Of a DNA stretch of 46,515 nucleotides, positions 30,304 through 38,777 are shown piece after piece; the stretch's first letter is position 1; every line of letters starts with the position of its first letter. A program made the position numbers and the translations under genes. Source of the stretch: Silvibacterium sp. (GTDB lineage Bacteria > Acidobacteriota > Terriglobia > Terriglobales > Acidobacteriaceae); contig JASHRS010000216.1 in assembly GCA_030037215.1 (NCBI GenBank), positions 1 to 46,515 on the forward strand. The letters are read 5' to 3'. The notes beneath the pieces are model-generated. The model saw only the letters and a program-made list of their open reading frames with translations, was not told where the DNA came from and made no database searches.

Positions 30304-31826
30304 CGGTACAGACCCTCCTCGCGCGCGGCTCGCTTCCACGCGCTCGCCGGTGCTGCTTCTACGGCTGGTGTGGTTGCACGCTGGCTTTCAAAGATGACAG
30401 CCGCAATCGCCGCGATCTTCTCGCGTTCTTCGTGCAGGCCAGCAGCGGGCTGCGTTGGAGTTTGTGCCAGCAGGCGGTCAAGGTAGGTTGTATCGATGCG
30501 CGCTGCCTGGAAATCCGGGTCGTTGAGAATACGCCGGAAGAATGCAAGGTTGGTACGGATGCCGCCGATGACATACTCATCCAGCGCACGGAGCATGCGC
30601 GCAATGGCCGCCTCGCGCGTGGGCGCGTATGCGATGAGCTTCGAGAGCATCGGATCGTAATCCATCGGCACGGCCCATCCTTCATAAATGCCGCAGTCCT
30701 CACGGATGCCCGGCCCGCCTGGTTGCAACAACTTCGTGATCTGGCCAGGCGACGGGAAGAATCCGTTGTCCGGATCCTCGGCATAAACGCGGCATTCGAT
30801 TGCATGGCCGCGTAGATGAACTTCATCCTGTGTAAACGGCAGTGGCTCCCCTTGCGCAATATGGATCTGTAAATGCACAAGATCGAGCCCGGTCACCAAC
30901 TCCGTCACTGGATGTTCAACCTGAAGCCGTGTATTCACTTCAAGAAAATAGAAGTTCCGCTCGTCGTCCACCAGAAACTCGACCGTTCCAGCATTGGTGT
31001 ACCCGGCAGATTGCACGAGTCGTACTGCGGCCTCTCCCATGCGCCGGCGCAGATCATGGCCGACAACCGCAGACGGCGCTTCCTCAATCACCTTCTGGTG
31101 CCGCCGCTGCACCGAACACTCGCGCTCACCCAGATAAACGCAATTGCCGTGCTCGTCGGCAAGGATCTGGATTTCAATGTGGCGCGGCCGCTCAATGAGC
31201 TTCTCCAGATACACCTCGCCTGACCCGAAGGCCCGCTCGGCCTCGCTCTGCGCGGCAGCAAATGCGGATTTCAGGTCCTCACGGCTCGCAACAGCGCGCA
31301 TTCCTTTGCCTCCCCCTCCGGCAGCGGCCTTGAGCATCACGGGGTAGCGAATCTCTTCGGCAACTTTGTACGCTTCTTCCAGCGAGGCAAGGCCTTTAGT
31401 CGATCCGGGAGTTCGTGGCATTTTCGCTTTGTCCGCTGCCTGACGCGCAAGCGTCTTCGATCCAAGTGCGCGCATGGCCGCGGCTGGCGGACCAATGAAT
31501 TTGATCCCGGCCCGCTCGCATGCCTCCGCAAAATCTGCATTCTCAGAAAGGAATCCGTAACCGGGATGAATGGCATCGGCTCCGGAGCGGCGGGCGATAT
31601 CGAGCAGCAGATCGCCCCGCAGATACGACTCCGGCGCGGGCGCAGGACCGAGCCTGTAGGCCTCCTGCGCTTCGAGCACATGAAGGGCTGCGCGGTCAGC
31701 GTCAGAGTAAACAGCTACAGAGGCAATGCCCAGCTCGCGGCAGGCTCGCGCAATGCGCAGCGCAATTTCGCCGCGATTGGCGATGAGAATTTTCCTGAAT
31801 GTGCGCGGCTTTGTGTTCGTGAGCAA
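30300..31826 (-). CDS. Biotin carboxylase subunit of an acyl-CoA carboxylase
   Basis: A protein of 508 residues. It carboxylates biotin on the carrier protein using ATP and bicarbonate. Visible are RKILIANRGEIALRIARACR, IHPGYGFLSENADFAEAC, the ATP-grasp glycine loop AAAGGGGKGMR (167-177), HIEIQILADEHGN, and the active-site EVNTRLQVEHPVTE (296-309). It is ~55 residues longer than AccC of E. coli, with a variable tail (from about 450), a feature of propionyl/methylcrotonyl-type alpha subunits. The TTG at 31826 is chosen for the family N-terminus; no clear ribosome site is seen, and ORF continuity reaches 31922, so the start is uncertain. It overlaps the carrier gene by 4 bases. Confidence 0.93.
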   Translation of the reverse strand: MLTNTKPRTFRKILIANRGEIALRIARACRELGIASVAVYSDADRAALHVLEAQEAYRLGPAPAPESYLRGDLLLDIARRSGADAIHPGYGFLSENADFAEACERAGIKFIGPPAAAMRALGSKTLARQAADKAKMPRTPGSTKGLASLEEAYKVAEEIRYPVMLKAAAGGGGKGMRAVASREDLKSAFAAAQSEAERAFGSGEVYLEKLIERPRHIEIQILADEHGNCVYLGERECSVQRRHQKVIEEAPSAVVGHDLRRRMGEAAVRLVQSAGYTNAGTVEFLVDDERNFYFLEVNTRLQVEHPVTELVTGLDLVHLQIHIAQGEPLPFTQDEVHLRGHAIECRVYAEDPDNGFFPSPGQITKLLQPGGPGIREDCGIYEGWAVPMDYDPMLSKLIAYAPTREAAIARMLRALDEYVIGGIRTNLAFFRRILNDPDFQAARIDTTYLDRLLAQTPTQPAAGLHEEREKIAAIAAVIFESQRATTPAVEAAPASAWKRAAREEGLYR

Positions 31827-31875
31827 GACGCTATTGTAAGGCAATGCCGGTAACGTCTGCCCAGTCGCATCGCAG

Positions 31876-34482
31876 CTAGAAGACGCGCTCCGCCCAGGAA
31901 AGGCTTCCTGCCGAGCCAACATTCGCGAGTGTGAAATTGTAGAGGTAAGTCGTGTGCTCGGGCACTGTGCCTAACGAATACCTGCGGACCTCAAAGCTCA
32001 GCCCGCAACAATTCCAGTTGTAATTCGTCTGCACCCCCGCGTATTGCAACTGATCCATAGTGAAGTCGTAGCCGGTATTGACGCCCACGCTCAGACCCCT
32101 CTTGATTGGACTGCCATAGATCACGGAAAACCGGATCTGGTTGAAGTCGATTTCCGGAGGCGTAACTGCGGTTGTCGTCGTCGTCCCTGTTTGCCCTGTC
32201 TCTACGGGGGTTCCCGGCGTGGCGCCGGGCAGCGTATGCAGATGCGCATCTCCCAGGGTGAACGTAAAATCGCCGTGCTTGTAGTCGGCAAACAGATTGC
32301 TTGAGTCGAGCCGCCCTGTTTTCGTGTCGTAATCCACATCCCATTCCAGATTGGTCGCCGACGTTGTCTGCCAGCGCAGCCGGGAGATCACCGGAGAATA
32401 GGTGCGCGGCCGCCCAAGAAAGGCAACCGCGCTCAAATCCAGCGTAGTATCCAGCACGTTGCGCGTGCCTGGCGTAACGGCTCCGCCAAAATCAGGATCG
32501 AAGAAATATTTTTGCCCAACCTGCCAGCTCAGCCAGTCGACTGTCTCTCCGCCACACATGTCATCCGGCCCGAGCGCTTCGTCGCCCTTGCATGGATGCG
32601 GATGCAGAGGACGTAAGAACAGCCGCTGCGTAAGGAAGTAGTCCAGCTCATTCGTATTGCTGGCCACATCCACCGCATCAAAGCGCAGCACCGAATCGAA
32701 ATTGTCGATGCCCGTCACGTAGTGGTACTGCACGTCCGGCTCAATCGCGTGCCGAACATCAGCCCCAAGCAGATGCTCAATCCACGGTGCGGAAAAATCC
32801 CGCTCCAGAGCCGGCGGACGCACATCTACACTTGCCTCGAAATCCTTGCGGTTTAATGTTGCATCGCGCTCGCTGGGAACTTCTCCCAGAGGACCGGGAT
32901 TCTGGCTTTTTTCGTACCACGTATCGCGCACGGCAACCACCGGGCGCAGCGTCCAGCCAGCAAAATGCATAGGCAACGCCAGATGGGGGTAGAAGTCCAG
33001 CCGCGGGACAATTCGTGAGGTCTCGAAGCCCGGCTCTGAGCGGGAGAGCCCTGATCCGTTGGCGTTCACACCCCACATCAGCGGCGTGCCTTCGAGATAC
33101 TGGTCCACTCCATCGAACTGCAGCGTGGGAATGTGCAGAATCCTGATCTCCTGCTCCCCGGCCGCCGAGTTCGGGCTGCTCTGAAAGCTCTGGTAGCGAT
33201 CGAACGTCCCGCTCTCCGCCAATCCATTGTGCGAATGAGCGATGTAAGCCTGCGATTTCACCTCCGAATTGATCGCCAGCGCATAGTTATCTTCGAACTC
33301 CTGGCGGTAAACATAAGAGCTTAAATATTCAATGTCCGCCGCAGTGCGCGTCTCCTGGTCGAAGTCATGCCTTCCGTCAAAGAGCAGGTCCACACCGCCC
33401 TGATTTTCGTTTCCGGGCAACCGGTCAAGAAGACTATTGAAGCGAAACGTCGCAAAGTCGTTTCCGCGCCCCTTGTAGCGAAACAGCGCAGATGGCGCAA
33501 AGCCACGCTTGGAAAAATACTGCGCTCCCACCAACAGGTCCGCGCTTCGACCCAGCACAAAGTAAATATCTTCGCCGAAAATGAGGCCTTTGGTGGTGTC
33601 GTTGCCGATGATCGGAATTTCAAATCCTGACTGCCTCGAATTGCCGTTGATTGCGTGCGTCACATAGGGCATATAGAAAACCGGGACTCTGTGCACCACT
33701 GGCAACGCCTGCAGCTCAAACCAGCTGTTCTTTCCGCTTGCCTTGCCGTTGTTGAGGAAGAAATTATGTGCAATCAGCAGCCAGTCGGGACGCGGAAGCC
33801 TGCAGGATGTCATGGTTCCATCGATGACTCGATAATTCCCCTGACCGAGCTGGATAATCTCCTTGCCAGACACGGCAAACGGGCTCGACGAGGTCAGGAC
33901 CATCTTGTTCTGCGTCGTTGCGCCCACTCCCGGAATGTAGTTCGTGACGGTCTTTACCTCTGCCGTTCTTCCTTCACCCAGGGTGCCGACCACGTCATAC
34001 AGGTGCGCTGTATGGGCGTCGAGGTTCATCGTTCCATGGTCGGCCAGAAAGTGCGCGTCATCCGGTCCGCCATCAATGTGCAAATGCCCTTCGGCCACCA
34101 CATCGGAAGTCCCCTGATTGTAGGTAGCGCGATCGGCCTGGATGACATAGTCCTTGTAATGAATCACTACATGGCCGGCGAGAGTATAAAAATCCACTCC
34201 CGCTGTCCTCACATAGCTTTGCGTGTCGGCTTCGATCTTGACCGGAACTCCTGTAGGTGGCGGAGGGACCACATGCGCTTCAGGCAGACGGCTCACCAGG
34301 CTGGGATCGTCAGGAAGATCTTGCGAGGAAACTGTTCCCTCAATGGCGATGTCTTTGGGCTGCGTGGCAGCCATTAACCCGGCCTGAGGCGCAGGGGGAA
34401 ACTGCTTCGATACTGCCTGAGACCAAAGCTGCGGATGACACAGCAGGAGCAGCGTGGTACATAAAAAGGTGCGGGCTCTCAT
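31876..34482 (-). CDS. lptD: LPS assembly outer-membrane protein LptD
   Basis: A protein of 868 residues. ATG 34482 gives a signal peptide (MRARTFLCTTLLLLCHPQLW, cleavage near SQA). Residues about 80-200 are the OstA/LptD periplasmic jellyroll (VKIEADTQSYVRTAGVDFYT, AGHVVIHYKDYVIQADRATY), followed by the plug-end motif with C227 (DGTMTSCRLPRP) and a large beta-barrel up to ~868. The adjacent cysteines C825-C826 (NWNCCGLSFEVRRY) match the conserved CC pair that disulfide-bonds to the N-terminal domain in E. coli. No equivalent of the very N-terminal E. coli cysteine is seen. It inserts LPS into the outer leaflet with LptE. It is transcribed 50 bases upstream of the biotin carboxylase gene. Confidence 0.93.
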   Translation of the reverse strand: MRARTFLCTTLLLLCHPQLWSQAVSKQFPPAPQAGLMAATQPKDIAIEGTVSSQDLPDDPSLVSRLPEAHVVPPPPTGVPVKIEADTQSYVRTAGVDFYTLAGHVVIHYKDYVIQADRATYNQGTSDVVAEGHLHIDGGPDDAHFLADHGTMNLDAHTAHLYDVVGTLGEGRTAEVKTVTNYIPGVGATTQNKMVLTSSSPFAVSGKEIIQLGQGNYRVIDGTMTSCRLPRPDWLLIAHNFFLNNGKASGKNSWFELQALPVVHRVPVFYMPYVTHAINGNSRQSGFEIPIIGNDTTKGLIFGEDIYFVLGRSADLLVGAQYFSKRGFAPSALFRYKGRGNDFATFRFNSLLDRLPGNENQGGVDLLFDGRHDFDQETRTAADIEYLSSYVYRQEFEDNYALAINSEVKSQAYIAHSHNGLAESGTFDRYQSFQSSPNSAAGEQEIRILHIPTLQFDGVDQYLEGTPLMWGVNANGSGLSRSEPGFETSRIVPRLDFYPHLALPMHFAGWTLRPVVAVRDTWYEKSQNPGPLGEVPSERDATLNRKDFEASVDVRPPALERDFSAPWIEHLLGADVRHAIEPDVQYHYVTGIDNFDSVLRFDAVDVASNTNELDYFLTQRLFLRPLHPHPCKGDEALGPDDMCGGETVDWLSWQVGQKYFFDPDFGGAVTPGTRNVLDTTLDLSAVAFLGRPRTYSPVISRLRWQTTSATNLEWDVDYDTKTGRLDSSNLFADYKHGDFTFTLGDAHLHTLPGATPGTPVETGQTGTTTTTAVTPPEIDFNQIRFSVIYGSPIKRGLSVGVNTGYDFTMDQLQYAGVQTNYNWNCCGLSFEVRRYSLGTVPEHTTYLYNFTLANVGSAGSLSWAERVF

Positions 34483-34724
34483 CGCGAGGGGCAACCTAAG
34501 GATAACAAAGCCAGGCTTTGTTCCCATCCGGTGAAGGCGCGCTGCTCTGGTGTCGACAAGCCGATTCTCCCGCCCGTATTTTGACCCGGAATACGTGTAT
34601 AGACGCGTGCGTGGCATCTGGAGTCTCCGCCCTCAGTTCCTCGTCCATTGTGAGTCAAAACAACAAGGCTGCGTTCCTGCCAGATCGTTCCGGTGGAGCG
34701 CCCTATAAGAAATGAGGAGCACAA

Positions 34725-36092
34725 TTGAGCACTTCTCCACAGACTGCCGGATTCGATTCACCCTCCGATGCGCTTCCTGCCTGGAAGCAGGAGGTCAATG
34801 CCCGTTTGAATGCCCATCGCAGCCGCCGGAGCGACGTTGCTGACTGCCAGCCCTCGCTGCCCGGGATGGAACAGGTTGCTCACGCACCGCGAACCGCGCG
34901 AGTAGCAGCCCGTGTAGCCGAGCGATACGCCAAAGCTCCAACTTACAGCGAGGTGCTTGCCGCTGAGACTGGAAAAGCAGCCCGGGCCGCTGAAGCTGCA
35001 GCACAGGCAGCACGCGAAGCCCACGAAGCCGCGCAGGCCGTTACGGAAGTCCTGCGCGCCGGAAGAAACGCCGATGAACCGGCCTCTTTCCCGCAGATGG
35101 ACATTGCTTCAGAGCCGGCGTCTGCTTCGCTACCGATGCAGTATCACGTTGATCCCGCAACTCTTCCAGCCGCACGCCGAGCAGAATATTCGCAGCCCGA
35201 GCCCCGCGCTGAGGTCGATCCATACCCGCATATTGTCGATCCCGTTGAAGAGGCGATGGTAGCCCCGGCGCAGCCGCTGCCTGTTCGCGTGCTCGAATTT
35301 CCCCGTGAGCTTGTGGCTGCGCGCAAAGCTCGTCCCCGCCTGGCGGAAGGCCCACTGCGCGAGGCAAGCGAGGCACAAGAAAAAGGGCAGTTGCGGATCT
35401 TTGAAGTTGAGCCAGAGACCATTTCGCATGAACCTATCTCCGCGCCCGCAGGAACAGAGAAAGCTGTGCTACCGGAATGGAGCTCCATCCGTCTCGACGC
35501 CGTTCCTCGGAGAGTCGAAGCGGAAGCGTCTGCCGGATTAAACGCATCCGAGGAATCTATGCGCACCTCCCAAAGCGCGCCGAGCAGCCCTGGCAGGCCA
35601 TTCTCGTCCCGCGCCCGCCGTCAAACCTCTTCCAGGGTAAAGTCCTCACGGCAAAAGCCCCCGCTTGCGGGTATGGTTCCGCTCCATGTGGCCCCGTTGG
35701 AAGACCGGCTGATGGCGGCCATCGTTGATGCGGCGCTCATCCTGTGCGCCTTCCTGCTTTTTGTTCTGGTCTTCGTTGCCTGCACGGCTCATCCGCCGGC
35801 AGGTAAACCTGCAATGATTGCGGCGGCAATAGCTCTGGCCGGCATCGCCGGGCTCTACCAGTGGCTTTTCTTCACATACGCGGAAAACACGCCTGGAATG
35901 CGCTATGCCAGGATTGCGCTCTGCACCTTCGACGACGAAAACCCAGGACGTAAATCCCTTCAGAATCGCGTGGGAGCCTTGATTTTATCCGTACTGCCTC
36001 TGGGCCTCGGCTTGCTATGGGTGCTCTTCGACGACGACCGTCTGTGCTGGCACGACCGCATGACGCGGACCTATCAGAGAAGCTACAGATAA
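34725..36092 (+). CDS. RDD family membrane protein with long disordered N-terminus
   Basis: A protein of 455 residues from TTG 34725 (GAGGAG 5-6 bases upstream). Residues 1-315 are hydrophilic, Ala/Glu/Arg/Pro-rich, with a helical Ala-rich stretch (about 82-112) and no recognisable domain. Residues about 320-455 are an RDD domain: LEDRLMAAIVDAALILCAFL (first membrane helix), a second helix AMIAAAIALAGIAGLYQWLF, NTPGMRYARIAL, then DDDRLCWHDRMTRTYQRSY. RDD proteins are multi-pass membrane proteins of mostly unknown role, some linked to ion transport. The long cytoplasmic extension is unusual. It is divergent from lptD, with 242 bases between them that contain no gene I recognise. Confidence 0.85.
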   Translation: MSTSPQTAGFDSPSDALPAWKQEVNARLNAHRSRRSDVADCQPSLPGMEQVAHAPRTARVAARVAERYAKAPTYSEVLAAETGKAARAAEAAAQAAREAHEAAQAVTEVLRAGRNADEPASFPQMDIASEPASASLPMQYHVDPATLPAARRAEYSQPEPRAEVDPYPHIVDPVEEAMVAPAQPLPVRVLEFPRELVAARKARPRLAEGPLREASEAQEKGQLRIFEVEPETISHEPISAPAGTEKAVLPEWSSIRLDAVPRRVEAEASAGLNASEESMRTSQSAPSSPGRPFSSRARRQTSSRVKSSRQKPPLAGMVPLHVAPLEDRLMAAIVDAALILCAFLLFVLVFVACTAHPPAGKPAMIAAAIALAGIAGLYQWLFFTYAENTPGMRYARIALCTFDDENPGRKSLQNRVGALILSVLPLGLGLLWVLFDDDRLCWHDRMTRTYQRSYR

Positions 36093-36201
36093 CCTGCGGA
36101 ACCTTTGGCGCTCCGCGTGCGTATCCCTGCTCGACGCCTGAATCCCTCCCGTTTGGCTGGTAAACTCGGCATACAGGGCCAGATACAGGGCCGGAAACGC
36201 C

Positions 36202-37428
36202 ATGGAATTCAAGGAAGCAGTCAAGATCGCGCTCCAGTCACTCTGGGCCAACAAGCTGCGCTCCGTGCTCACTTTGCTTGGAGTGGTCATCGGCGTTTCG
36301 TCTGTGATCGCTGTCATCACGCTCACCAACGGTGTTAACAGATATGTCGCCACCAAGGTTTACGGCTATGGCGCTGACGTCTTCACCCTGAGCAAAGACT
36401 CGCCCGTCATCTTCAGCTACGAGCAGTGGGAGAAATACCAGAAACGCAAAAAGATTGAACTGGCCGATTATTATGCCATCCAGCAGCAGTGTAAGAGCTG
36501 CGTCAGCGTTGGCGCACTGCTGAACACTAACGGCAAGATCGTCTACGGCAACCACTCCAGCAACAACACCGATATCCGTGGATGGACATGGAATATGCCC
36601 GCCATCTCGAATCTCAACATTGTTCAAGGACGCAGCTTTGTTCCCGCAGACCAACAGTATGGTTCGCGCGTCGCCATAGTCGGCTATGACATTGTCGATA
36701 ACCTGATGCCCCGCGCCAACCCGCTCGGCAAGGAGATTCGCGTTGACGGCGAACCCTACACCATTATCGGAGTCGGCGAGCGGCAGGGCACCACGTTGGG
36801 TCAGAGCCAGGATAATTATGTCGCCGTTCCAATCACGGCCTATCAGCACACGTACGGCACCAACGACAGCGTCATAATCTATGTCAAAGCTGGAGGCGTC
36901 GGCGCACAGCTCGAGCGCGCTACCGACGAGGCAACTGTACTTCTGCGCTCGCGCCGCCACGACCCTATTGGCGGAGACAACAGCTTCGAGGTTTCCACTA
37001 ACCAGACATTCGTTGGTCTCTGGAAGAGCATCAGCGGGACCTTCCTCTTCGTCGTCATCGGTGTTGCCGCCATCTCGCTCATCGTAGGCGGCATCGTCAT
37101 TATGAACATCATGCTCGTCTCCGTCACCGAGCGCACCCGCGAAATCGGCGTCCGCAAAGCCCTCGGAGCCAAGCGCAAAGACGTGCTTCTGCAGTTCATT
37201 ATCGAGTCTGGTACCATGTCTCTCGTCGGGGGGTTCATCGGCATCGTCGTTGGAGTCGGCGTCGCCAAGCTCGTCACCGCCATCTTCAGCTTCCCGTCTG
37301 ACATCGCCATTTGGTCTGTCTGTCTTGCCGTCTTCGTCTCCGCGGCCATTGGAATCTTCTTCGGCGTTTATCCTGCGCACAAGGCCGCCACGCTCGACCC
37401 CATCGTCGCCCTCCGGTCGGAATTGTGA
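36202..37428 (+). CDS. MacB-type ABC transporter permease (first of pair)
   Basis: A protein of 408 residues. The N-terminal helix (LRSVLTLLGVVIGVSSVIAV) and the extracytoplasmic MacB_PCD domain (about 45-270) are followed by three FtsX-type membrane helices: FLFVVIGVAAISLIVGGIVI, the TERTREIGVRKALGAKRKDV coupling loop, MSLVGGFIGIVVGVGVA, and IWSVCLAVFVSAAIGIFFG. Type VII ABC proteins use this fold to push substrates across the outer envelope with an ATPase partner. No ATPase or membrane-fusion gene is adjacent. It precedes the second permease by 7 bases. A direct repeat (ATACAGGGCC, 36171-36180 and 36183-36192) lies just upstream. Confidence 0.92.
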   Translation: MEFKEAVKIALQSLWANKLRSVLTLLGVVIGVSSVIAVITLTNGVNRYVATKVYGYGADVFTLSKDSPVIFSYEQWEKYQKRKKIELADYYAIQQQCKSCVSVGALLNTNGKIVYGNHSSNNTDIRGWTWNMPAISNLNIVQGRSFVPADQQYGSRVAIVGYDIVDNLMPRANPLGKEIRVDGEPYTIIGVGERQGTTLGQSQDNYVAVPITAYQHTYGTNDSVIIYVKAGGVGAQLERATDEATVLLRSRRHDPIGGDNSFEVSTNQTFVGLWKSISGTFLFVVIGVAAISLIVGGIVIMNIMLVSVTERTREIGVRKALGAKRKDVLLQFIIESGTMSLVGGFIGIVVGVGVAKLVTAIFSFPSDIAIWSVCLAVFVSAAIGIFFGVYPAHKAATLDPIVALRSEL

Positions 37429-37435
37429 GGTCCCT

Positions 37436-38701
37436 ATGAAACTCGGCAGCACCGGCGAATCAATCAAAATGGCCTTGGATACTGTGCGCGCCAACAAGCT
37501 CCGCTCCGGTCTGACTATCCTCGGTATCGTCATAGGCGTCACCACGGTGATCACCATCTCGTCGATCATCAGCGGCCTCAACAACAACGTGCAGGACTGG
37601 GTAAACTCCCTTGGCTCGAACGTCCTCTGGATCTACCACATGCCTGTCATCGGTGTGCGCCCCACCGCCGAAATGCTCGCCCGCAAAAAGCTCACGCAGG
37701 ATGATGCCATCGCCATGCGCAGCCTGCCGCATGTCATCGCCGCCAACGCCGGCGTGCGCCACGTCAACCCCATCTTCCAGGTCGGCATCATCGGCATCAA
37801 GTACGGTACGAAAAAGACCCAGGGCACCATGCTCGAGGGTGACCAGGTCGCAGTAAAAGACACCACCGAGATGAGTTTTATCCAGGGCCGTATGTATACC
37901 GAGAGCGAAGACGAGCGCGCAGCCAATGTTGTCATCCTCGGCCATGACGCGTGGGCAAAGCTCTTCGGCAAGGAGGACGCGATCGGGAAGGAAGTCCAGA
38001 TCGAGGGCCAGATGTTTACTGTCATCGGTGTGCTCGACAAGCTCAAGGAAGCCTTCGGCGGCGGTGACAACCCAGACGACAACCGCGCTCTCTTCCCGCT
38101 GAACACCTTTCTCAAGCTTCACCCCGAGGACGCAACCCAGAGCGGCATGTGGCTCAGCGTCAAGTACGACGACCCGCGCAACCGCGATCTCGTCGAAGAC
38201 GAAGTCCGTGAACTGCTTCGCATCCGCCGCAAGGTCAAGACCTGGCAGCCCGACAACTTCGCCATCTTCTCGCCCGACTCCATCGCGCGCCTCTGGCATG
38301 AGCTCACCGGCGGACTCGCCATCTTCATGGTTGCCGTCTCCAGCGTCGGACTCATGGTTGGAGGTGTCGGCGTCATGAACATCATGCTCGTCTCCGTCAC
38401 TGAGCGCACTCGCGAGATCGGCGTGCGCAAAGCCATCGGCGCTACGAAGAAAAACATCCTCGTCCAGTTCACCATGGAGGCCATCACTCTTTGCGCCATC
38501 GGCGGTATCATCGGTATCCTTGTCGGCGCAATTATCACGTTGCTCATCCGGCTTATCGTCTCTGCCCTGCCGGCCACCATGTCGACCATGTGGACACTCA
38601 TCGGGTTCACTGTATCACTGGCCATCGGCCTGATCTTCGGAATCTATCCGGCATGGAAGGCTGCAACCCTCGATCCCATCGAGGCGCTGCGCTACGAGTA
38701 G
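37436..38701 (+). CDS. MacB-type ABC transporter permease (second of pair)
   Basis: A protein of 421 residues. ATG 37436 has GAGG upstream; an in-frame stretch back to 37250 overlaps the first permease and is not coding. The first helix is ANKLRSGLTILGIVIGVTTV, the MacB_PCD domain spans about 45-285, and the FtsX core has FMVAVSSVGLMVGGVGVMNI, the TERTREIGVRKAIGATKKNI loop, and helices GGIIGILVGAIITLLIR and LIGFTVSLAIGLIFGIY. It is clearly paralogous to the first permease, so the two may form a heterodimer. The substrate is unknown. Confidence 0.92.
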   Translation: MKLGSTGESIKMALDTVRANKLRSGLTILGIVIGVTTVITISSIISGLNNNVQDWVNSLGSNVLWIYHMPVIGVRPTAEMLARKKLTQDDAIAMRSLPHVIAANAGVRHVNPIFQVGIIGIKYGTKKTQGTMLEGDQVAVKDTTEMSFIQGRMYTESEDERAANVVILGHDAWAKLFGKEDAIGKEVQIEGQMFTVIGVLDKLKEAFGGGDNPDDNRALFPLNTFLKLHPEDATQSGMWLSVKYDDPRNRDLVEDEVRELLRIRRKVKTWQPDNFAIFSPDSIARLWHELTGGLAIFMVAVSSVGLMVGGVGVMNIMLVSVTERTREIGVRKAIGATKKNILVQFTMEAITLCAIGGIIGILVGAIITLLIRLIVSALPATMSTMWTLIGFTVSLAIGLIFGIYPAWKAATLDPIEALRYE

Positions 38702-38739
38702 AGCGTCCATAAAACTTTCTTTCGAGCAGCACTTTTTAG

Positions 38740-38768
38740 CTGACCACCCCCGGCGCTGTGGCTACACT
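38740..38768 (+). promoter_or_regulatory. Promoter of the gamma-glutamyltranspeptidase gene
   Basis: CTGACC (38740-38745) and TACACT (38763-38768) are 17 bases apart (4/6 matches each). Transcription would begin near 38775, only a few bases before ATG 38778, so the mRNA would be almost leaderless. No Shine-Dalgarno sequence is present. Confidence 0.45.
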
Positions 38769-38777
38769 GATCACACA

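Noticed and set aside
36171-36192. Direct repeat ATACAGGGCC x2 upstream of the first permease
   Set aside because: Only two 10-base copies at a 12-base period. It could be an operator half-site pair, but there is not enough to call a binding site.
37250-37435. N-terminal extension of the second permease
   Set aside because: Ser/Pro-rich translation of the opposite frame of the first permease; the family start is MKLGSTGES at 37436.
36238-37587. 449-codon minus-strand ORF
   Set aside because: Antisense shadow of the two permease genes, with biased acidic composition and no domain.
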